Positions 22,806 to 35,064 of a stretch of DNA of 64,000 nucleotides are shown one piece after another. A program made the position numbers and the translations under genes. The stretch covers positions 46,929,550 to 46,993,549 of the forward strand of contig CM019702.1 in the NCBI GenBank assembly GCA_009760885.1, given 5' to 3'. Positions within the stretch are counted from its first letter, which is position 1, and each line of letters starts with the position of its first letter. This stretch comes from Achatina immaculata. Taxonomy: Eukaryota > Mollusca > Gastropoda > Stylommatophora > Achatinidae. The notes beneath the pieces were generated by a model. It was not told the origin of the DNA. It was given only the letters and a program-made list of their open reading frames with translations, and made no database searches.

Positions 22806-23873
22806 CTCTCTCTCTGAACCTTAAGTGCCCAGGGCACATGGGGCTTCCGCAAGGGTTTTCCACAAATGCCTGTCTTTCGCCTTTTTTTCTGCTCTTGCCC
22901 AGGTGAGCCCTCTATTGCTCAACATCCTTTCTGTTGTTCTTCTCCATGTCTCTTTTGGTCTACCCTTACTTCTGCTCCCCTGTGGTGTCCATCTTAGTGC
23001 TATTTTTGGTAGTGAGTTGTCAGTCATTCGGAGCACATGTCCCAACCATCGCCAGCGTCTTTCCTCAATAATTGTTGTCAGTGGTTTCATCTGCATTTCT
23101 GCCAATAAGATGTTATTTCTTATGGTGTTTGGCCAAAATATTTTTTTAATTCTACGTAAACATTTAGTCTGGAAAGAATTCAACTTGTTTTCTATGGTTT
23201 TGGTGATTTTCCAGCATTCACTTCCATAGAGTAGTACACTTAGAACATTACTCTTAAATATCCTGATTTTCATATTTATGCTTAGTTTATTTGATTTCCA
23301 TATATTCTGTAGCATTGCAAAAGCCTGATTTGCTTTAGTAAGTCTGCTGTTGATGTCCTCTGTGCTGTCTCCATTTTCTACTACTCTGCTGCCAAGGTAT
23401 ACAAATTCGTTGACCTCCTCCACTAACTTGTTATCTACTCTGAGTACATTTCTGTTGTTCACATTTTGCTTCATTAACTTTGTCTTTCCTACGTTGATCT
23501 TTAGTCCTATGTTGTTTGCATTCTGGGTTAACTTGTTTATTTTATCTTGCATATCTTTGTGACTGCTTGATAATAGACAAATGTCGTCCGCAAAGTCAAG
23601 GTCCTCCAGCACTGTGTTAAGGGTCCATTGTAATCCTCTGCGTTTGTCTGATGTTGCCTCCTTCATTAACCAGTCTACTGCCAAGATAAATAATGTTGGT
23701 GATAGTACACATCCCTGTTTCACTCCTGTTTGTACCCTAAAGCTGCTGGAGGTATGTTCTCCACAGATAACTTTGCACTGAAAACCCTCGTATAGGGCTT
23801 TGATTACATTAACTATTTTATGGGGGAGGCCATGCCATCTTAGGATTTTCCACAGTGCATCTCTGTTGAGCAA
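22806..23873 (-). mobile_element. LINE family C, 5'-truncated with a 350-residue open RT frame
   Basis: Uninterrupted minus-strand frame 23873-22821. The RT begins in the fingers/palm ('NRDALWKILRWHGLPHKI'), then 'TGVKQGCVLSPTLFILAVDW', an intact catalytic 'DFADDICLLS', 'EFVYLGSRVVENGDS', 'LYGSECWKITK', 'RWRWLGHVLRM' and the terminal 'RSKGRPKETWRRTTERM' box. This is the C-terminal ~350 residues of an RTE-like protein. The endonuclease and the first part of the RT are absent, so it is 5'-truncated but young. Its 3' end at about 22806 (gaaccttaagtgcccagggc in reverse) is shared with the copies at 29360 and 51300. Confidence 0.9.
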
Positions 23874-24239
23874 TATTGACCTAGCTAGGAGAAATTGAAA
23901 CAGATGATTGGGGAAGAGGGGTTGCAGAGTGATGCTGTGAGGAAGTTTGAAAAGTAAGAAGGGGTGGACTTAGTGGAGAGGTACTATAATGACTGCAGAA
24001 GATGATGTTATGTGTAACTAAACAGCAAGTTTAACCCATGTGGTTCCAGCATCCCATAATTTTGAATGCAGTGGTTCTCAAGTGCCAGGCGGCTTGTGTC
24101 ATCTGCGTGACATTGTTTAATGGCTGTTACCAGAAAATCAGATTTGCCTCTGTGGTTGGGGCCATTGAAATGATTTGGGACTGGTTTTTTTTTTTTTAGA
24201 TAGTACCAGACAACCCACCAAACAAACTGCACACTTCCT
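23874..24239. other. No gene seen
   Basis: Unassigned sequence between two LINE remnants. Includes a poly-T run at 24185-24198. Confidence 0.4.
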
Positions 24240-25185
24240 CAAATTAACACCACTCTAGAACAAATTAGTGAACAAATCATCAGATCCCAACATCCTAAAG
24301 CTGTGTGCACTGAAGACCACAGAATCCTACCCCAAGGACTGGATCCATGCATTTACTGATGGGTTAGCATTCAAAGAAACAGACAATGCAGGATATGGGG
24401 TACTCATAATGTTTCCAGACAAGACAACAAGGCACATTTCTGTTCCTTGTGGATCTCGCTGCTCCAATTATGATTCAGAGATGCAGGCAATATTAGCAGC
24501 CCTGGCAGTCACCACCACCAAATACAAAAACAGTGCCTCCGACCCAAAAAACCTTGTTATTTTCACAGAATCCCAGTCTGCTCTCCAGGCCCTTTAAAAC
24601 TGGATACCAACAGCTGATCACATTACAACTGATATATTCAGTGCAACAAACCACCTCACCACACTACAGTGGATACCAGGGCACATAGATAGAGGAAATG
24701 AACATGCTGACAGACTGGCAATGAGTGGAGCCACCATGTCTCAGCCCCACATCTCCACCAACATGATAACAGCTAAACACATACACAACAACTGCAAGCA
24801 GCAGTGGATGGACAGCTGGGCCAGTAATCCAACTGGATGATCCCTATATACACACCTGCCAAAGCCTAACCCCGGAGACCACATCAACAGCTTATGCCGT
24901 AGAGACCAATGCACAATTTTCAGGTTGAGAACAGGACACATCACCCTCAATAAGCACTTACACAGAGTGACCGCTGACCACACACCATACTGCATGCACT
25001 GCAACAGACATGAAGAAGAAACTGTTAAACACCATCTGCTGGACCAAAGTGCACTGAAGGATCTTTTGAAGAACCTGATACCACCAAATTCCTCAATCAC
25101 CGACATTCTGTATGGAAATGTAGAACAGCTGAAAAGGACCTGTACGTTTCATTATCTGACACAAGGGAAAAAAGAGTGAAAACTC
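24240..25185 (+). mobile_element. I-like LINE (family E) remnant: RNase H and Cys/His tail
   Basis: The plus frame 24268-24597 carries an RNase H domain: 'HAFTDGLAFKETDNAGYGVL', 'YDSEMQAILAALA' and 'LVIFTESQSALQAL'. The first Asp and the Glu are present, but the third acidic position is Glu instead of the usual Asp. A TAA (24595-24597) interrupts it. The sense continues with 'LQWIPGHIDRGNEHADRLAM', which holds the last conserved Asp. After another stop near 24838 comes the tail 'CTIFRLRTGHITLNKHLHRV' and 'YCMHCNRHEEETVKHHL', ending at 25179. The RT domain is missing. It is a decayed 3' fragment. Confidence 0.85.
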
Positions 25186-26976
25186 GTAAACCCTGGGATC
25201 GGAAAAGTCTAAAGTCAAAGGCAAGTACCAAAAAAAAAAAACATTAATTAAATAAACTGCTATGTAGCATGTGATGACATATGATCTGGTCACATTTTAG
25301 CTAAAAGTATGCAGCTTGAACTTACACAAAGAAATGAGTAATGACAGATTCTGTGAAATCTAGAGTCCTACAGTCCTCAGAGGTACAGATATATCGAAGT
25401 AGAAGCAGAAAAAATTATTCCCTAGACTCAAGTCAGATAAAGTGGATTTTATTTATTCATTTATTTGTCTCTGCCTTATGGACTCACTGGTATCAGAATG
25501 TTTCAATGGAATTTGGAAACCTCTCATATGTTCTGATGATTAACATGCTAAAAATAAGGGATGCTAAAACTTCCTCTTTACTACACTTTATTGGTTGCAT
25601 CTCCCATAGAAAAGAAAAAAAATTCAAACTAAACAATGGCTTCAGGAATATTTTGCATATGCAAATGTAATGTATATGCAATATGCATTAAATTAGTACC
25701 CACGCCTGCATGTGTGCAGGGATACAACGTTTGGAAAGTATAAGGGCATATAGCAGTTGTGAAGATTATGCTCTACCAATACTGTTACGCGAAAGAAGCA
25801 GAGACACCATGAAATCATATGCAGAAAATGCCAGAACCTGGTAACTACATTCTAACGACTCATAACTCGAACAAAGGATGTCGTTAATATGTACGTAAAA
25901 TGTGCAACGCCTATAATTAAAAATGTTTTCCATCAAACAATTCGGTTCTCCTCTATCTCTCTCTCCGCCTTCCAAGACTATAAATATACCCTGTTACACC
26001 AAGTCACTGCTACGTATACAACATTCGAGACTTATTACACAGATCTATGGACACTTGTGTCTGCTGCAGACAGACGAGCCATCAGTCATGCCTGAAGGCA
26101 GGCGTGAGACCGGTTTTGCAACGAATTTATAATATCTGCGAAACATTTCCACCAAACATCAAACTTGATCTATAACCGCCTGATCAAATGTTCGTGTATG
26201 CTAAATTTAAAAACACCATCAACACATGCAGGTCACATAACATCATACATTACCATCAGATTTTATGCGTTACCCTGATCTGTTTGATCTGTTTGTTCTG
26301 TCCGTCACACAGAAAATGATTACGAGGTTTTTGCCGCTGACCTAACTTGTTTAAATACTTCCGGTGTCATCGGCCAGATAACGTCAACTGCACACTTGCT
26401 AGCATAATAGCGCAACAGTATATATCTTCAAAATAATACTGTCTAAACATATTTTGAATTATAGAACTTTTATATGCATTTAATATGCACATTGCAAATA
26501 AAAAAAAACATATAATAAAAACAAATATAAGTAACTACTTGTCAAGTTATATTTTTGGTACTTGCATTCATTGGTTGGACTATCCACGTTGCAGTGGCGT
26601 CCTGTTCGTATAATGCAGTTGTGTAATGCAGTAATCAAGCAGTTAATCTGATATTAGAGACGCATAGAAATGTGTTCAAGTCGTTTAAAGCAAGTCTCAA
26701 TTCAAGTCCTTTCAAGCAGATTCAATGCAACTCCCTGCACGCAGCGTCAAGTCTCTAAATCAATCTATTATGTCACAATTGGTTTTAGTTACCAGATCAG
26801 CTTTAGTAAATTATTCCCGAATTGTCGCAAAGTGCTTACAGCCTCTCAACACTTTCTACGTGTGATTTCACATTGCCTTTTCTTTTTAACACAACATAAT
26901 AATACCACATACTCTAAAAAACCACCGTTGTGCCTTTACACTTTTCAGACGATATATCTATGCATCGGAGAAATAA
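25186..26976. other. No gene assigned
   Basis: About 1.8 kb, AT-rich, with only short accidental frames. A promoter or intron role cannot be tested from sequence alone. Confidence 0.4.
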
Positions 26977-29360
26977 ATGAAAATGGAGAAAGACTGCAGT
27001 TTCTGTGAAGAAAACATGATGACCATCGGATGGACAATTTTCCAACACAAAAACTTCCATAAAGTGACTTGGAGGTCCCCAGATAAAACCACAGAAAACC
27101 AAATCGATCACATACTAATAAATAACAAGTGGAAACGGTCACTACAAGATGTGCGAGCAAGGAAAGGAGCAGATGTAGGAAGTGATTACAACTTTCTGGT
27201 AGCAAAATAAAAACTAAAATTAAAGAAAGTCAAAATCGGAGAACACAGAAAGATACGTTTTGATACAAGATAACTGAAAGACCAGCAAACAAGAAATGAA
27301 TTCTCAATAGTACTTAAGAACCGCTTCAGTGTCCTACAAGACGAAGCAGAAATGTCCATACTAGAGTTCAATAAAATACTACAGGAAACAGCAAAAGAGG
27401 TGCTGTGATATCGGAAACGGAGAAAAGAGGAATGGATAAGCAAGACCACATGGGAAAAGATAGAGCAAAGAAAAGAAATCAAGAAAGATTACTGAACACC
27501 AAATCACAACGGCTTAAAGAACAAGTTTTAAGTAATTATGCACAAAAAGACAAAAAAGTGAAGGAATCATGCCGTCAAGATAAACGTCAATACTATGACA
27601 ACTTAGCAGAAGCAGCAGAGAAAACAGCATATACAAATGACATGAAAACCATATATAAAATCACAAAGCAGATGACAGGAAACTTTAACACAAGATGTGA
27701 AAGTGCAGTAAGGACACAAAATGGACAACTGGTCAGTGGAGAAAGAGAAAAAATTGAAAGATGGAGGGAACACTTTAACACCCTACTAAACAGAACACAA
27801 GCAGCACAAACAATAGACATACCTGAAGCAAAAACGGAACTAAACATCAATACAGGACCAATAACAATAAGTGAAGTAAAGGAGGCGATAAAGAAGCTAA
27901 AGTTAGATAGGGCACCAGGTGAAGATGAAGTGACTGCTGAGATGTTGAAAGTAGAAGAAACAGAAACACTAAAACAACTTTGCCGGATATTACAACAAAT
28001 TTGGGATCTAGAAAAGGCTCCATATTAGTGGAAAACTGGCCTTATAGTAAAACTACCAAAGAAAGGTAACCTCTGAGATTGCGGGAACTGGAGAGGCATT
28101 ACCCTACTGCCACTCACCAGTAAAGTATTTTGCAGAATAATCATCAACAGAATTGTACAAGCACGTGAGGGAAAACTTCGGAAAGAGCAGGCAGGATTTA
28201 GGAAAGGAAGATCATGCATAGACCACATATTTGTACTTAGACAAATATTAGAACAGGCAAATGAGTGGCATAGCACAACATATGCATTATTCATAGATTT
28301 TGAGAAAGCCTTTGACAGTGTCAACAGAGATGCACTGTGGAAAATCCTAAGATGGCATGGCCTCCCCCCCCCCCCCCCCCGAGAGTTTTCAGTGCAAAGT
28401 GATCTGTGGAGAATATACCTCCAGCAGCTTTAGGGTACAAACAGGAGTGAAGCAGGGATGTGTACTATCACCAACATTATTTATCTTGGCAATAGCCTGG
28501 TTAATGAAGGAGGCAACATCAGACAAACGCAGAGGATTACAATGGCCTCTTGACACAGTGCTGGAGGACCTTGACTTTGCGGACGACATTTGTCTATTAT
28601 CAAGCAGCCACAAAGAAATGCAAGATAAAATAAACAAGCTAACTCAGAATGCAAACAACATAAGACTAAAGATCAACGTAGGAAAGACAAAGTTAATGAA
28701 GCAAAATGTGAAAATAGAAATGTACTCAAAGTAGATAGCAAGTTAGTGGAGGAGGTCAATGAATTTGTATACCTTGGCAGTAGAGTAGTAGAAAATGGAG
28801 ACAGTACAGAGGACATCAACAGCAGATTTACTAAAGCAAACCAGACTTTTGCTATGCTACAGACTATATGGAAATCTAAAAAAACTATGCATGCATACGA
28901 AAATCAGGATATTTAAGAGTAATGTTCTAAGTGTACTACGCTATGGAAGTGAATGCTGGAAAATCACCAAAACAATAGAAAACAAGTTGAATTCTTTCAA
29001 GACTAAATGTTTACGAAGAATTAGAAAAATATTTTGGCCAAACACCATAAGAAATAACATCTTGTTTGCAGAGATGCAGATGAAGCCACTGACAGTAATT
29101 ATTGAGGAAAGACGCTGGCGATGGTTAGGACATGTGCTCCGAATGACTGATAACTCACTACCAAAAACAGCACTAAGATGGACACCACAGGGAAACAGAA
29201 GTAAGGGCAGACCAAAAGAGACATGGAGAAGAACAACAGAAAGGATGTTGAGCAATAGAGGGCTAACCTGGGCAAGAGCAGAAAAAAAAGGCAAAGGACA
29301 GGCATTTGTGGAAAACCCTTGCGGAAGCCCCATGTGCTCTGGGCACTTAAGGTTCAGAGA
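26977..29360 (+). mobile_element. LINE family C, longest copy (endonuclease C-terminus to 3' end)
   Basis: Begins with the last third of an exonuclease-endonuclease-phosphatase type nuclease: 'TWRSPDKTTENQIDHILINN' and 'GADVGSDYNFLVA', where the usual catalytic SDH motif reads SDY. A linker with several stops follows. Frame 27405-28028 carries the RT N-terminus ('KEAIKKLKLDRAPGEDEVTA'), then come 'LPKKGN', 'GITLLPLTSKVF', 'QAGFRKGRSCIDHIF' and 'ALFIDFEKAFDSVNRDALW' after a stop. A poly-C run at 28364-28380 breaks the next frame. Frame 28357-28734 has 'GVKQGCVLSPTLFILAIAW' and intact 'DFADDICLLS'. Frame 28795-29454 holds the C-terminal domain. It is non-functional but shows the domain order of the family. 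Confidence 0.9.
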
Positions 29361-29363
29361 GAG

Positions 29364-31334
29364 GTCTTGTACATCAGTGCTCAGAGCGATATTAAGTGTT
29401 GGTAGGTCTTGGGCATCAGTGCTCAGAGCGATATTAAGTGTTGGTAGGTCTTGAACATCAGTGCTCAGAGCGATATTTAGGGAGAGCCTAAATAAGGTGA
29501 ACAAGTAGCGCATTTCTGACAAATCCATATTTTTAATTCACAGAGGTCCTTCTTTCTTATCAAAATTTACTCTGGGAAAGCATGGAAATTAATTTGAGAT
29601 GAGCAAGAATTAAGGAACTCTAAAACTATCATTTCATTATTATAATTTTTGTAATTGAAAGAATGCATTATCCAAGCGAATCAGTTCCGCGAGCTCAGTG
29701 TTCTATCCCTGTCTTATCCAGCTTACAGTCAATCAAAAATGCTATGCAGAGCAAACAGTTAACAAAAGCAATAATCAAACAAAATCAATCAAATGGAGAA
29801 AAAAGTGAAACTTTTGGTCATTATGGATTTAACAACAAATCAGTTTTGTAGTATTATTTTCAAGGAGAGTTTTGGACAGTTTCTGCAGGGAGGAGAACAT
29901 GAGGTGATCCGCTATAACAAATTTTGAAACATTATTTTAATGAGTCTTAAAACATCATTCAGCAAGTGGTGATCCCCAGCTTTGCGTCTGGACTGTCAGA
30001 ATTGGCAACTTTGTTTTCTGAGCGCAATCCTTCGGTAAGGCGCTACATATTTTTTGTTTTCTGTTTTTTTCCCCCTAAAAACTGGAATATTTAGCTCTCT
30101 GCATTACAACAGGGCGCGAGAATTCGGATTGAGATTGTGTGTGTGCGCGCGCGCGCGGAAAGCAAGAAATCTAATGAGTTCAGGAATGTTAGATGTTTCT
30201 TCATAAGTTATAAATGCCAGTTCATTAATTTCTTGAAAGAATTCAAGGCCACTTAAATATTCATGAATTTCTTGAAAGAATTCCAAGGGCATATTCAAAC
30301 CTAACCTTTTTGTCTAACGTTTCTCAAGTCTTAGTTTTCCAAAGTCCAATGAAACAGGGATAACAGGATCTTGATATACCAAGAATGAAAACCACTGAAA
30401 AGTGCTTCATTTCATGATAAATTTCCAGTATTCAAAGATACTAAATCTGAGGTAGAAAACACTCTGAAATGGAACCATTAGTTATATTTTGGACAAATCA
30501 GGATATAATCCTATACATTTCTTGTTTTCTGCTCTAATTTTGGTCTTCTTGCTCCAAAATAGCACCTTTTTCAGTTCATATTTTAAGCATCAAAAGATCG
30601 AATAGCGAACAATGTTGGGGGGAGGGTGGACTCACAAAACATCCTTACTGTCAAGCAAAAACTGTTGTTGCTAGCAATACCCAACCTGGACATCAATCAA
30701 CAAGTTTGAACTTGAACGAGCTCAGATTTTGCCCGAGAAAGGCTGCCAAGAAAGATGTGGCCAGAAACAAGGCCAGGACAACACCAGTGTCACTACAGAT
30801 AATTAACGTGAGAGGGTTGGGCGTGGTGTACCACCAGCTTCATTCGCATACCACAGCAGGAGGAAGAGAGAAAGAAGAGGATGGCCTTCAGCCTATCCCT
30901 ATCCATAAAGAGGGGAGGGGGAAAATGAGATAGTGGATACGCTAAAGAAGTGCAAAACTAGTTTGCAATACTTCTCGTCCACACAAAAAGTTGGGTACTG
31001 ATTATACGATCATGCTGTGATACTTCTTGACATAAGAATAAAAAAAAAAACAACAACAACAAAGCTCAAAGTACCTGCACACACCTGCTTCTGACTACAA
31101 CCGTGGCTCTGACTCCGACGACAACCCTAACTCTGACTACAACTCTGACACTGACTCTGACTACACCCCTGACTCTGACTACAACTCTGACATTGACTCT
31201 GACTACAACCCTGACTCTGACTACAACTCTAGCGATGACTACATTATCGTAATTAAATGAACTCCCGACAACAAAGTTCCATTTCCCTTGGCGAACGCTC
31301 TTGTTTGTTTGGTTCGTTCTTAACGAATCGAATC

Positions 31335-31383
<49 letters not shown>

Positions 31384-31625
31384 TGTGTGTGTCCTTCTCT
31401 CAGTGTGAATATGTAATCGTATCTGTCTGTTTCTCTCACCGTCACTGTTTTTACCCACTGGTGTTGGGGACTCAAATAATCGCTTTCATCGTATGTTCCT
31501 CTGATTAAGAACAAAATTTAATCCCGTTGTTCATTATTAAAATTTCATCTCATGTATGCCCGTATAAGAAAGGGAGTTTTACTAAAACAAGCATGAAATT
31601 AACAGTTTCATTAAAGATCTTTCGC
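29364..31625. repeat. Large inverted repeat, left arm (2.26 kb)
   Basis: Reverse complement of about 43625-45795. It starts with three ~42-bp repeats (catcagtgctcagagcgata) that also end the right arm, and includes gaatgcattatccaagcgaa, an irregular CTCTGACTACAAC array (31090-31245) and a CT/CA microsatellite (31338-31385). Similarity is roughly nine in ten by eye over the stretches compared. A LINE C 3' end lies directly at its left edge. No gene seen inside. Confidence 0.9.
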
Positions 31626-32046
31626 TGCTTGCGAGATTCTTCAGCTGCCGTGCGTGGAGCGGTGCTCTTCCCGGCCAATGAAGAAATTTGCAAATGAGGT
31701 TGCCGCGCAGCGTCACTGCGGAAAAGGTGGTAGAAAGGATAAAGCGAAGCAAACAGTCAAATCACTTCACCTCTGATATGGAGGTCGGCCACGTCCTGAA
31801 TGCAGTCATATCGTGTGAAATGCATGAACCGGCTTGTCCTAGAGGTTAAGACACTGCTGGCGAGACTCTTCAAATGCCGCGCGTGGAGTGAAGCTCCTCC
31901 CGGTCAAGGAAGAAAATGCGGAAGAGAAATAAAGGTTGCTGTGCGGCGCCGATGTGAAAAGGTGGTGGAAAGGATAAAGTGAAGTTTAATCGGTATGTCC
32001 AGTAGTATCACTGCGAGAGCTACACATACCACGGCGCCTCTGCTCT
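31626..32046. repeat. Second inverted repeat, left arm
   Basis: Reverse complement of about 40486-40890. It also holds two related ~210-bp halves (gctggcgagactcttcaaat and the earlier gcgagattcttcagctgccg), so it is itself an internal tandem duplication. Its partner lies elsewhere than the partner of the adjoining 2.2-kb arm, so the original structure has been rearranged. Confidence 0.85.
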
Positions 32047-32048
32047 AT

Positions 32049-32410
32049 GAATGTGGGCCATGTTTGGAAGAGAGGCAGGATAGAGAACCTAATGTGGGCC
32101 AAGTTTGGAGGAGAGGCGGGCTAGAGAACCTAATGTGGGCCATGTTTGAAGGAGAGGCAGGCTAGAGAACCTAATGTGGGCCATGTTTGGAGGAGAGGCA
32201 GGCTAGAGAACCTAATGTGGGCCATGTTTGGAGGAGAGGCGGACTAGAGAACCTAATGGCAACAGGGAAGATCGAAGGTAGAAGAGACAGAGGTAGACAG
32301 AGAGAAAAGATCCTGACAAGGTAAAGGCTCAGTGACAAACCTGTTGTGATGCACAAAGGACTGAGAGGGTTAGGGAAAGACATAATATCCTATGCCTTTC
32401 AGCAAAGGAC
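32049..32410. repeat. 41-bp minisatellite (5 copies) and flank, duplicate of 21241-21560
   Basis: The same unit as at 21241, followed by the same flank (aatggcaacagggaagatcg). In this locus it is to the left of the SINE-bearing segment. Confidence 0.9.
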
Positions 32411-32444
32411 CATAAGAGAGAGAGAGAGAGAGAGTGAGAGAGAG

Positions 32445-32482
<38 letters not shown>

Positions 32483-32485
32483 TTC
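32411..32485. repeat. (GA)n microsatellite
   Basis: GA run with occasional GAGG and GTGA interruptions. Confidence 0.95.
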
Positions 32486-32529
32486 TTTAATTATCAAAAA
32501 GAAGGCATTCCAAAAAACAATAGATATAG

Positions 32530-33164
32530 CTACCGTGCCAGGTATGATTTTTCAGTAAAAATGTGAAGACTAACTGTAATTCACAATAATAAGATTTTAT
32601 GAAGACCATTGCTTCTTGTAACAGACAAGTAGTTCTCGGGTATAAAACTAAATATATAAATATACATAAAAGTCACTATAGTAATGCTGTGATAATGAAA
32701 TTTTAAAACTCTCTATCCTTTCCACTTTCCCCACCACCTCTTTACAAGACTCACGAGTCTTTAAACACTCACAATATTCCACCATACTCACTCTCAAACG
32801 CAGCTACTTGCAAGTCACAGATAAATGCTCCTCCTTTTTTTTCGACTGTTTTTTCCTCATTCTTACTCGTTGTATATCATTCATGTGAATTTATATTTCA
32901 TCTTCTTTCCTTATTTCTTTGTTCTGTATGTTTTTGCATGGTACCACATATAAGCTGAAACATTACAACTGTGTGCTCATTAACTAATAAAGCTGTTTCT
33001 ACTTCTATTGCTGTAGAAATGGGTAACAAACTTCTTCTGGAGTTGGGGAAGGAAAGGCAGCCAGGCGTGATACTGACCATATCACCCTCTAGTATGCTTG
33101 CAGGTCAAGGAAAATATGGGCACTAACACCATATCCTTATGTGCCTCTAAGGCATGACAGGATT
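32530..33164 (+). repeat. Segmental duplicate of 20195-20835, with SINE 1 3' half
   Basis: The right part (about 33005-33164) is the SINE family 1 3' half, starting at the same internal point as the copy at 20660. Its last bases (aggcatgacaggatt) touch the last base of the RhoGEF exon at 33166. Confidence 0.88.
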
Positions 33165-33165
33165 T

Positions 33166-33270
33166 CCTCTTCATCTCATTGATGTGATGAGCCATCTGAG
33201 TCATGTGTTGGAAAGCTTGCTCAAGGACAACTGCTCCTTCTCTTTCTTTCTCAAACTTCTTCACAATATT
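33166..33270 (-). CDS. PLEKHG-like: PLEKHG-like RhoGEF, DH-domain exon 5 (end of DH)
   Basis: An acceptor (ttccattcag) precedes 33270. The 105-bp exon reads in phase 0 from 'NIVKKFEKEREG' through 'QHMTQMAHHINEMKR', which matches the last helix of the DH domain in PLEKHG1/2/3 (family pattern: 'NIVKHF', 'INDMKRK'). Joined to the preceding exon it gives 'LLLH' plus 'NIVKK' without a frame problem. In the catalytic DH domain this helix completes the Rho/Rac/Cdc42-binding bundle. The 3' boundary is odd. The coding sense stops at Arg (AGG), and where a GT donor is expected the sequence is the end of a SINE reading AG|GAAATC. With the base usual in other SINE copies it would read AG|GTAATC. The downstream PH domain was not found. 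Confidence 0.82.
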
Positions 33271-33404
33271 CTGAATGGAAACAAAGACAAGAAATGACTA
33301 CTCAGGCATACCAGTAACCTTAAATGTGGCGGTTGATAGAAAAAAAAAACTGGGACATCTTTTAATGTCTCGCTGGAGTTTATATATACATATATAAATA
33401 TAGA

Positions 33405-33520
33405 TATATATATATGTGTGTGTGTCTGTGTATATATATATATGTGTATATATATATTATATGTATATATATACACACACATACACGCACGCACTCGCGC
33501 GCGCACACACACACACAAAT
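33405..33520. repeat. TA/TG/CA microsatellite cluster
   Basis: Compound dinucleotide repeats in an intron; short palindromic TA blocks. Confidence 0.93.
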
Positions 33521-34519
33521 TAGACAAAGAAAGAGAAGCAGAACAGAGAAGACAAAAGACATAAAAAGACATAGCAGTTCACATACTAGACAAGATTATT
33601 AGGATTCTCCATGAAACTTTCCTTCTAAACATTATCTCCTTGCTTATGCAAACTCCCAGATAACAGAGAAACTGCTTATTTGCTCTTGATAAATGAGCAA
33701 ATATTTTTATCTACATAACACATCCTATTAACCCACTCACTTCTTTTAACATTAATTTTTGTAAGTTTTTTTTCTGTTTTACTTGGCTACTGCATTCTGT
33801 TTTACATTTACAGTACTGTCATTTCAAATTTTCACTTTCTGCTAAGGGTACCAACCTATACATAGTCTCTCTCTCTCTCTTCATTTTAATTTCCCATGTC
33901 TACTTCTCATCTTACACAAGTAAAATAAAATTGCAGGTATATCACTCACTCACTCACTCATTCCACTCACTCAATTACTCCATTCATTCACTCACTCCAC
34001 TCACTTATTCACTCACTCACTTACTCGCTTGCTCCACTCACTCACTCACACACAAGTACAAAACTCTAACTACTTGTATCTCACACTGAATTCAGGCGAT
34101 ATTTTCTCTTTCTATACTTAAAAAAAAATTGTTCAGAATGTTCCTCACTATTTTCCCAGGAATTGTAAGCATAGTCTGAAAGTGTGTAATTTATGAGCTA
34201 CAAGTATTCAGAGTATGCACACATTTAAAAAAAAATTGTCAATATCCTGCATTTCCTGTTTGTTTTTTCTGCCTGATACTTCCGGTTAGTCAATTTGATT
34301 TATAGACTATTGTTGCTTTGTAAAATGTTTGCTTTCTACATAAAAAATGCATTAGTTACCCCATGGCTGACGTTCTTTTCTGAAATGACAATTTTATTTA
34401 CATAGTATCCACTGTCCTTTTCTATTCTCCACCACGCCTCCACACCATTTACATATTTTCATTCTCAAACTGCTATTCCCAAGATGGGAAGACAAAACTC
34501 TTCCATTCAATGTTCTTAC
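33521..34519. other. Intron between DH exons 4 and 5, no other gene seen
   Basis: Contains a (CACT)-rich repeat (33943-34050) and AT-rich sequence. No second coding signal. Confidence 0.6.
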
Positions 34520-34670
34520 ATGTAACAACAAATGGTACTTCAGGATTCTCTGCACGGGCTTGAGGAGATAAGCTCCCAAAGAAAGACCATGTCCGAGAGC
34601 GAGTTGTCTTTCCTTGCACAGCTCACTCAGCTCTGGGTGCTGCATGAACCTTGTCAAAACCTCAACAGCG
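34520..34670 (-). CDS. PLEKHG-like: PLEKHG-like RhoGEF, DH-domain exon 4 (CR3)
   Basis: Acceptor CGACAG at 34671-34676 and donor CAT|GTAAGA at 34520/34519. The 151-bp exon encodes '[17 protein letters not shown]' and the strongest DH signature, '[20 protein letters not shown]', the CR3 helix that contacts the GTPase switch regions. The phase is 2 in (one base completes Ser with the previous exon's AG) and 0 out. Joined, it reads 'CTNYP' then 'SAVEVL', like the family's 'CTNYPRSMAVL'. The gene acts on Rho-family GTPases at the cytoskeleton. Which paralogue and which GTPase cannot be told from this piece. Confidence 0.92.
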
Positions 34671-34789
34671 CTGTCGATGAAATCATTCATTGATGTTTAA
34701 AAGAATCACAAAGAGGACCATAACACCATTCAGATTTTTTGTTTGTTTGTTTGCTTTAGCATCAGTTTTCTTGTAATACCATACAAATT

Positions 34790-35064
34790 ACTCGCTGGTT
34801 AGCTGAGTGGTTATGCGCTCTGTTTACCAATCCGGTGGAACCGGGTTCAGTCCCAGCAGTGGCGATTTTTTTTTCCTGGTACACAACAAAAAGGCCCCGG
34901 AGTTCACCCAGCCTCTAAAAATGAGTACCAGAGAAATCGGGGAAGGTAGATAGGGCCAGGTGTGATACTGACCACATCACACTTTCATGTGCCGAAGGTC
35001 ATGGAAAATACGGGCTTAACACCGCATTTTCCGCTATAGCTTAACAGCATGGAAACGGGAATAT

